A DNA stretch of 64,000 nucleotides from Euphorbia lathyris (Eukaryota; Streptophyta; Magnoliopsida; Malpighiales; Euphorbiaceae), in the NCBI RefSeq assembly GCF_963576675.1, contig NC_088916.1:17708501-17772500 (forward strand), written 5' to 3'. Within the stretch, counting starts at the first letter, position 1, and every line of letters starts with the position of its first letter. A program made the position numbers and the translations under genes. Below the pieces are notes generated by a model. That model worked only from the letters and a program-made list of their open reading frames with translations. It was not told the origin of the DNA and made no database searches. Below, piece by piece: positions 58,107 through 64,000 of this stretch.

Positions 58107-59846
58107 ATGGGCGAAAACAGTACTCGGTTTCTCCCAGGAAACCAAATAACTCAGATACTGCCTGAGGGGCTGTCCATCACTCGGCCTCCCCTATTCTTCG
58201 GGTCTAACTATACCTTCTGGAAGAATAGGATGAAAAATTTCATTCAGGCTACAAATATGAGTGCCTGGCTATCTATAGTTCAAGGCCCATTTGTACCTAT
58301 CGAAGTTGTGGCTGGCCAAACAGTTGTAAAAGCTGAGGCCAAATGGACAGAGGATGATCTTAAGAAGCTTCAAAATCACGCTTCGGCTATCAATATGCTT
58401 CACTGTGCGCTTGATGATGCAGAATATAATAAAATCTCAGGTTGTGAGTCGGCACAAGAGATCTGGAAAAAGATGGAAGTCACCTACGAGGGAACCAATA
58501 AAGTAAAGGAGTCCAAGGTGAATCAGTAGATGAGACTGTACGAGCTGTTCGAGATGAACAATGATGAGGGAATTTCAGACATGAATGCAAGGTTTACCAA
58601 CATCATTAATAAGCTCAAGAGACTTGGGAAAATCTTCACTGAGGAAGAACAAGTCAAAAAGATACTCAGGAGTCTTCCTAAAGACTGGCAAGCAAAGAAG
58701 ACAACTGTTGAGGAAGCTCAGGATTTAACCACCTAAAAATATGACGAACTCATCAGCTCGTTGCTGACCCATGAGATATCTATGAAAAACTTCGAGGTGA
58801 AGGAAAAATCTGAAGACAACAAGCAGAAATCTCTTGTCATGAAAGCTGACTCCACTGACGGGAGCTCAACTAATGATGAGGAGATGGCCATGTTCACAAG
58901 GAAGATGAAAAGGATATTCAGGAAGAATGACAAATATTCTAAGAATCCTTACAGAAATTTTGATAAGTATAAGGCTGACTCAAGCGACAACAAATACAAA
59001 AAGGACAGCTCAAAGCCCATTACATGCTTTGAGTGCCATCAAACCGGCCATATTAAGTCAATCTGCCCCACACTGAGGAAAGACAAGAAGAGCGGCAAAA
59101 AGGCAATGGTGGCTACATGGAGCGACAGTGATGAGTCTTCATCTAGAGAAACTGAGGCCACCGAGTCAGCGAAGATATGCTTCATGGCTGACGAACTTGC
59201 TGAGCCGTGCAGTTCTGAGCATGCTAACCTATCCATCGCATCAGATGACGAGGAGCAATCAAATGAGGTAATTACTCTTCCCCAGCTCAGAAAAGATATG
59301 GTTAATGCCCTGAGTGATCTCTACACACTTGTCAAGAAGTGTAATAAGAAAGTTAGAGCACTCAGCAGGCGCTGTGATGAAGTGGAGGAGGTCAAACTGA
59401 GTGACCTCAGATTCCTTCTTCAGGACAATTCAACTCTGCATGATAACATGAAGATCATACATGAGTCTGTCTCTGAAGTCCAATCAGTTTCAAAGAAACT
59501 GAGAAAGGACGTCACAACTATCCAGAACCAACTAATGGTTCCAAATAAAAGAAATATTCCTCTGAGAACTCAGTACCAAGGTACTCAGTAGAGATGGAAT
59601 CCCTAGCGAAAAGTCTAGTGTGACTTTTGTGGGAAGAAAGGACACACCACTAAGGTGTGCTGGCACGCTCAGCACTGGGGTGCTGACAAGTCAGTGAAAC
59701 ATCCTAAACAGAAGGTCAGTTGTGACTTCTATGGAAAGAATGGCCATACTGTCCAAGTATGTCGCCATAAAATAAAATATGATGCTTTACCTGTTGCACC
59801 TAACAAGCAAGGACCCAAAAAGAATTGGGTACCTAAAAGTAACTAG
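58107..59846 (+). pseudogene. Sire-2 gag (broken)
   Basis: One frame from ATG 58107 to TAG 59844-59846, interrupted by TAG 58527, TAA 58734, TAG 59589, TAG 59604 and TAG 59616. The last is shared with Sire-1. Contents: a Copia gag N-terminus (PPLFFGSNYTFWKNRMKNFI), a UBN2-like region (NARFTNIINKLKRLGKIFTE), knuckle 1 CFECHQTGHIKSIC, an acidic/Ser region, a coiled-coil-like part, knuckle 2 CDFCGKKGHTTKVC, and knuckle 3 with its second Cys changed to Tyr (CDFYGKNGHTVQVC). Most extra stops are CAG-to-TAG relative to Sire-1. Confidence 0.9.
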
Positions 59847-59851
59847 TTACA

Positions 59852-62800
59852 ATGCAGGTAAGCCTGAGATGTGCTGAGACGTCAAAGATGTGGTATATTG
59901 ACAGCGCATGCTCGAGGCATATGACTGGTGATGAAACTCAGTTCATCACGTTTGAGCGTAAACGAGGAGGAAGTGTAAGTTTTGGAGACAACAAGAAGGG
60001 TAAGATAGTAGGGTCAGGAACCATTGGAGGTAATCCTACTATTGAATCTGTCTCCCTAGTCAGCGGACTCAAATATAACTTACTCAGCGTAGCTCAGCTA
60101 TGTGACAGTGGGAGAAAAGTTATATTTGATGCTACTGGATGTAAAATATACGAGGGTAAAACAAATGAGTTAATCTTAACTGCCCCTTGCATAGATAATG
60201 TCTTTATGCTAGACTTAGAGAAAAAGTTTTCAAAAGCTGTGTGCTTAGTATCAAAGGAAGAGAATTCCTGGCTATGGCATAGGAGACTTGGTCATGTAAG
60301 CATGGACCTCCTGGACAAATTAGCAAAAAAGCAATTGGTTGAGGGACTGCCTGAACTTAAATTTGAAAAAGATCAATTATGCCACGCTTGCCAAGATGGA
60401 AAACAAACCAAACAATCTTTTCATAGCAAAAACATTGTCTCAACTAAGTATCCGTTAGAGTTACTACACTTGGATCTCTTCGGTCCAGTCCAGCCGCTGA
60501 GTCTGGGTGGAAGAAGATTTTCCTTGGTCATTGTAGATGACTTCTCTCGGTACACGTGGGTTATCTTGCTGACTAGCAAGGATGAGACCTTTGAGACATT
60601 TTCAAATTTGGTTAGAAAAATTGAAAATGACAAAGACCTAAAATTAGCGGCATTGACCATAATTTCTCTACTCCTAGAACACCTCAACAAAATGGGGTTG
60701 TAGAAAGGAAGAACAGAACTCTGGTTGAAATAGCCAAGACAATGCTGGATGAGCATAGGCTTCCAAAGTATTTTTGGGGAGAGGCTGTTAACACAGCGTG
60801 CTATATTCTTAATAGGGCTCTAGTTAGACATATATTAAAGAAAACCCCCTATGAACTTTGGAAAGGACGAAAGCCCAATATTGGATACTTTCGTGCCTTT
60901 GGCTGTAAATGTTTTATTTTAAATACCAAAGATAGCTTAGCAAAGTTTGATTCAAAAGCTGATGAGGCTATATTTTTGGGCTACTCAACAAACAGCAAAG
61001 CATACAGAGTTTTTAATAAGCGAACTCAAGTTCTAGAAGAGTCAGTACATGTGGAGTTCGACGAAACTAACCCTGCAGGTAGATACCAGTCGCTGACCGA
61101 AGATGATCCACACTCATTAACCGATGACCAAGAACCAGCTACTGAGTCATTCACTAAAAGGATGACCAAGAGTAAGAGTGAACCTAAGATTACTTTTACT
61201 GACCCATCTACTTCTGCAGAGATTGTTGAAACACAGACAGCACAAGACATAAGTCTACCTAAAGAGATAAGGATTCCAAGAGGGCACTCAGAGAGTGCAA
61301 TCCTTGACTCTGCTGGGAATACCCTGATGACGAGGAATCAACTCAGGAAGTACCTCAGCAATGTAGCCTTCGTCTCAGTATAGGAACCTAAGAACTTCGC
61401 TGATGCTGAGGAAGATGAATTCTGGATGAACGCAATGCAAGAGCAGCTCGATCAATTCAGAAGAAATGATGTATGGGAGCTAGTGCCTCATCCAAAGAGT
61501 CAGAAGACCATTGGAACAAGATGGGTCTTCAGAAACAAGTTGGATGAACAAGGGAATGTAGTCAGAAACAAAGCAAGACTTGTAGCTCAGGGCTACAGTC
61601 AGCAAGAAGGTATTGACTACGGTGAGACATTTGCCCCAGTGGCAAGGCTAGAGACAATTAGAATTCTATGTGCATATGCATCTTACATGAACTTTAAATT
61701 ATTCCAAATGGATGTCAAAAGTGCATTTCTTAATGGAGTTATAAACGAGGAGGTTTATGTTAATCAACCTCTAGGTTTTGAGGACCCTAAATTCCCAAAC
61801 CACGTTTATAAACTAAAAAAGGCTCTGTACGGCCTTAAGCAAGCACCACGTGCTTGGTATGAGAGGCTGACCAGTTTCCTGCTGACTAGAAATTACGTCA
61901 GGGGCAAAGCTGATACAACCTTATTCATTAAGAGAAAGGGTAAAGATACCCTGCTGGCCCAAATTTATGTTGATGATATAATATTTGGTGCAACTAACGA
62001 ATCAATGTGCAAGGAGTTTAGCAAACAAATGCAGACTGAGTTTGAAATGTCCATGATGGGAGAACTCAACTTCTTCCTCGGTCTTCAAATTAAACAAGGA
62101 GATATTAAAGAAATATGACTTGGAAAATTGCAAGCCAATATCCACTCCTATGGGCACTGACACTGTCCTCTGCGCTGACGAGAATGGTAAGTCAGTAGAC
62201 AGCAAATTATATCGAGGTATGATAGGCTCTCTACTTTACTTAACAGCCAGTAGACCGGAAATTCAGTTTTCAGTATGCTACTGTGCTAGATATCAATCTA
62301 ACCCTAAGGAATCTCATTACATTGTTGTAAAAAGAATCCTTAGATATTTGCAAAGCTCAGTGAACACAGGTTTATGGTATCCCAATACTCATGATTTCAC
62401 ACTCATCGGATACACTGACGCTGACTATGGACGGGATAAGCTGGAACGTAAAAGCACCTCTGGAGGATGTCACTTCTTAGGAAGCTGTCTTGTATCCTAG
62501 TTCAGCAAAAAGTAGGCGTCAGTAGCCTTGTCTACCACTGAAGCTGAGTACATTGCTGCTGGTCATTGTGTTGCTCAAGTCCTATGGATTAAGCAACAAC
62601 TTGAAGACTATGGTGTTCAAACAAAGACAATTGAAGTCAAATGTGACAACAAAAGTGCAATTGATCTTTCAAAGAACCCAATTCAACACAGCAGAATGAA
62701 GCATGTCAGCATCAGACATCACTTCATTAGAGATCATGTACTCAAGGGTGAGATCAAGTTGACCTTTGTCCCAACGGACGAGCAGCTTGCGGATATCTTC

Positions 62801-62872
62801 ACGAAGCCACTGGCCCGTGAGCAGTTCAACATACTGAGAGAAGCTATTGGTATGTTTAATCCTCTTCAGTAA
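59852..62872 (+). pseudogene. Sire-2 pol (two deletions, several stops)
   Basis: ATG at 59852, six bases after the gag stop and in the -1 frame. Protease (IDSACSRHMTGDETQF), HHCC and the integrase start are open to about 60650. A deletion of about 67 bp then removes the SDNGGEF region present in Sire-1. The frame resumes at 60742 through RT ([12 protein letters not shown] near 61960) with TAG at 61381. A 41-bp deletion at about 62100, between two CAAGGA repeats, shifts it again. RNase H runs to 62872 with TAG at 62498 and 62513. Cannot encode an active integrase. Confidence 0.92.
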
Positions 62873-63225
62873 ATTCCTGGACTAAATGAATATGCATGCT
62901 GAGTGAATTACTATTCTGAATTATTGTTTTTGCTGAGTACTCATTGAAATTAATTGAACAGCAAATACTATGTAAACCTTCACACTGAGTAAGTTAGTTT
63001 TAACTTAGAAATCATCCCTTTATGCAATACTGACCACTCAGAATATGAAACGCTTAGTATTCTAAACGCTGAGTGTTAGATCCGTTAGAATAAATGCAAA
63101 AGCACGCGTTTAGCCACCTAGGATGACATACGCGCCGAATGTGTCATGAAAGCTAGGATTTTTGTCGGTTCACAATCCCGAGGCAAAACTGACACATAGA
63201 TTCGTTAAGATCCACACTTCACCGC

Positions 63226-63233
63226 TATAAATA
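63226..63233 (+). promoter_or_regulatory. Candidate internal TATA box for the Sire-2 extra ORF
   Basis: TATAAATA in accgctataaataatggg, 112 bp before the ATG at 63338. It matches Sire-1 in sequence and position. Confidence 0.55.
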
Positions 63234-63337
63234 ATGGGTAAATCCCCATTGTGTTCTCTTTATGATTACTGAATCCAAAGGCAAACAAAGCTTTCTCTCT
63301 AAAAACTCTCAAAGCTTCCTCAACGCACTCTTCAACT

Positions 63338-64000
63338 ATGACTAAAGTTACCTTCAACATCTCCGGTGCTGGCCACTCTAAGCCCAGCTCCGATGAAACT
63401 TCTAGGCAAACCTCTGTGCCGGAATCCACCAAGGTCACCTCACCGAGCAAAGGAAAAACTGGCCAAACCTCCTATGGTAAGGGAAAGCCTGAAAAAGTCA
63501 GGACCTACTCAAAGGTCTTAGAAAACATCCGAGAATGGAAGGTTGAACCCTCAAGATGGGTATCTGAAGCCTTCGTAAAATCCAAAAAACCCTTCTGTGA
63601 GTGGATTTCACAAAATGGATGGACTGAACTGTTTTCGATTAGGGATCACACCTATCCTGACCTGGTAAAGGAGTTTTACCACAATCTTCGCGTTGCCAAT
63701 GATAACCAGGACTACTTGGTAACCGTGGTGAAAAAGAAAACCATCTTCATCAACCCTCTCTATCTAGGAAATTTGCTCAAGTTAAAAAACTGAGGGAGCA
63801 AGGCTAAGGAGGTCTGGAGATCAGGATGGTACTGGGTACGAGGTCAACTTCTGCAAACCTGAAGGCCACTCAGGAGAAGTCACAGCTTCATTTATGGGTC
63901 AGCACCAGAAGACGGCTCATTATCTACTGAGTTACTTTATTTATCCGAAGATCAACTGCACTACCTCAGCAACAAACTTCAAACAATGCTTTATCTGGCA
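63338..64000 (+). pseudogene. Sire-2 extra ORF downstream of pol (partial)
   Basis: ATG 63338 (MTKVTFNISGAGHSKPSS) opens 151 codons parallel to Sire-1, with FCEWISQNGWTELFSIRDH intact where Sire-1 has a stop. An extra A in an A run near 63788 causes a frameshift. Homology continues in another frame to the window end (about residue 270 by comparison with Sire-1). The acidic middle and coiled-coil C-terminus would lie beyond the window. Confidence 0.8.

Larger units (their letters stand above)
56708..64000 (+). mobile_element. Sire-2: second Sirevirus, 3' end beyond the window
   Basis: Same family as Sire-1 with the same order: LTR (56708-58044), primer site, gag, pol, spacer with TATA, extra ORF. 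It is inserted in the Ty3 element. The left flank is ccttc; the right flank is not in the window. gag and pol contain many stops and two internal deletions. Confidence 0.93.

Noticed and set aside
59830..59862. Programmed -1 frameshift between gag and pol
   Set aside because: No X XXY YYZ slippery heptamer before the gag stop, and an in-frame TAA at 59840 closes the -1 frame just upstream.

Overview
This is nuclear DNA of a flowering plant, almost certainly a eudicot. It is AT-rich, with Ty1/Copia and Ty3 LTR retrotransposons primed by plant initiator tRNA-Met and tRNA-Asp, a plant-type LINE, a Helitron, hAT- and MULE-type fold-back elements, and plant serpin and TPR gene remnants. I see no fully intact protein-coding gene. 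Nearly every open reading frame belongs to a transposable element or to a decayed gene.

Layout. 1-754: last three exons of an unidentified host gene with a fold-back MITE in an intron. 974-5916: a decayed Copia element (Copia-1) with 164/166-bp LTRs and target duplication AATAA. 5922-7495: AT-rich spacer with diverged direct repeats. 7496-23834: a reverse-strand LINE split by a reverse-strand 11.5-kb Sirevirus-type Copia element (Sire-1, 11262-22752, target duplication AACCA) and cut at its 5' side by a hAT-like terminus. 23835-25940: DNA-transposon debris and a MITE. 25941-34095 and 40421-52085: two copies (A and B) of a segment carrying a two-exon serpin pseudogene. Copy A holds a 2.25-kb Helitron absent from B. 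Copy B holds a young Copia element (Copia-3, 42450-47803) absent from A. A short third copy (C) of the flank lies near 53770-54130. 34270-40420: a Ty3 integrase fragment, a MULE-like element, a TPR pseudogene, and LTR and Copia scraps. 52086-54276: hairpin-rich DNA, a Copia 3' end and a LINE scrap. 54277-56707: the 5' end of a large Ty3 element with a 1.75-kb LTR. 56708-64000: a second Sirevirus (Sire-2, forward strand), inserted in the Ty3 element and running off the window.

The most unusual signals are regulatory and architectural. (1) The Ty3 LTR carries eleven copies of a 13-bp inverted-repeat motif (TACRC-NNN-GCGTA). Their spacings are all close to whole turns of the DNA helix, and the array ends about 80 bp before a TATA box. 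An unrelated LTR-like sequence at 38975 has six 20-bp palindromic units abutting a TATA box. (2) The same Ty3 element has a perfect 156-bp tandem duplication that doubles its primer-binding site. (3) Both Sireviruses carry a large extra ORF after pol with its own conserved TATA box. It is predicted to be acidic and coiled-coil with basic clusters rather than envelope-like. (4) The serpin has a Pro/Ser-rich insertion within the fold. Its two copies are broken in opposite exons, and each serves as the empty site for the transposon in the other.

Order of events inferred from nesting: an intronic LINE fragment and MITE entered the ancestral serpin gene, then the segment duplicated, then the Helitron (A) and Copia-3 (B) inserted. 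Copia-3 LTRs differ by one substitution plus a 15-bp duplication, so it is very young. Copia-1 and Sire-1 LTR pairs differ by roughly 2-3 percent by eye. All comparisons were made by eye without alignment software.
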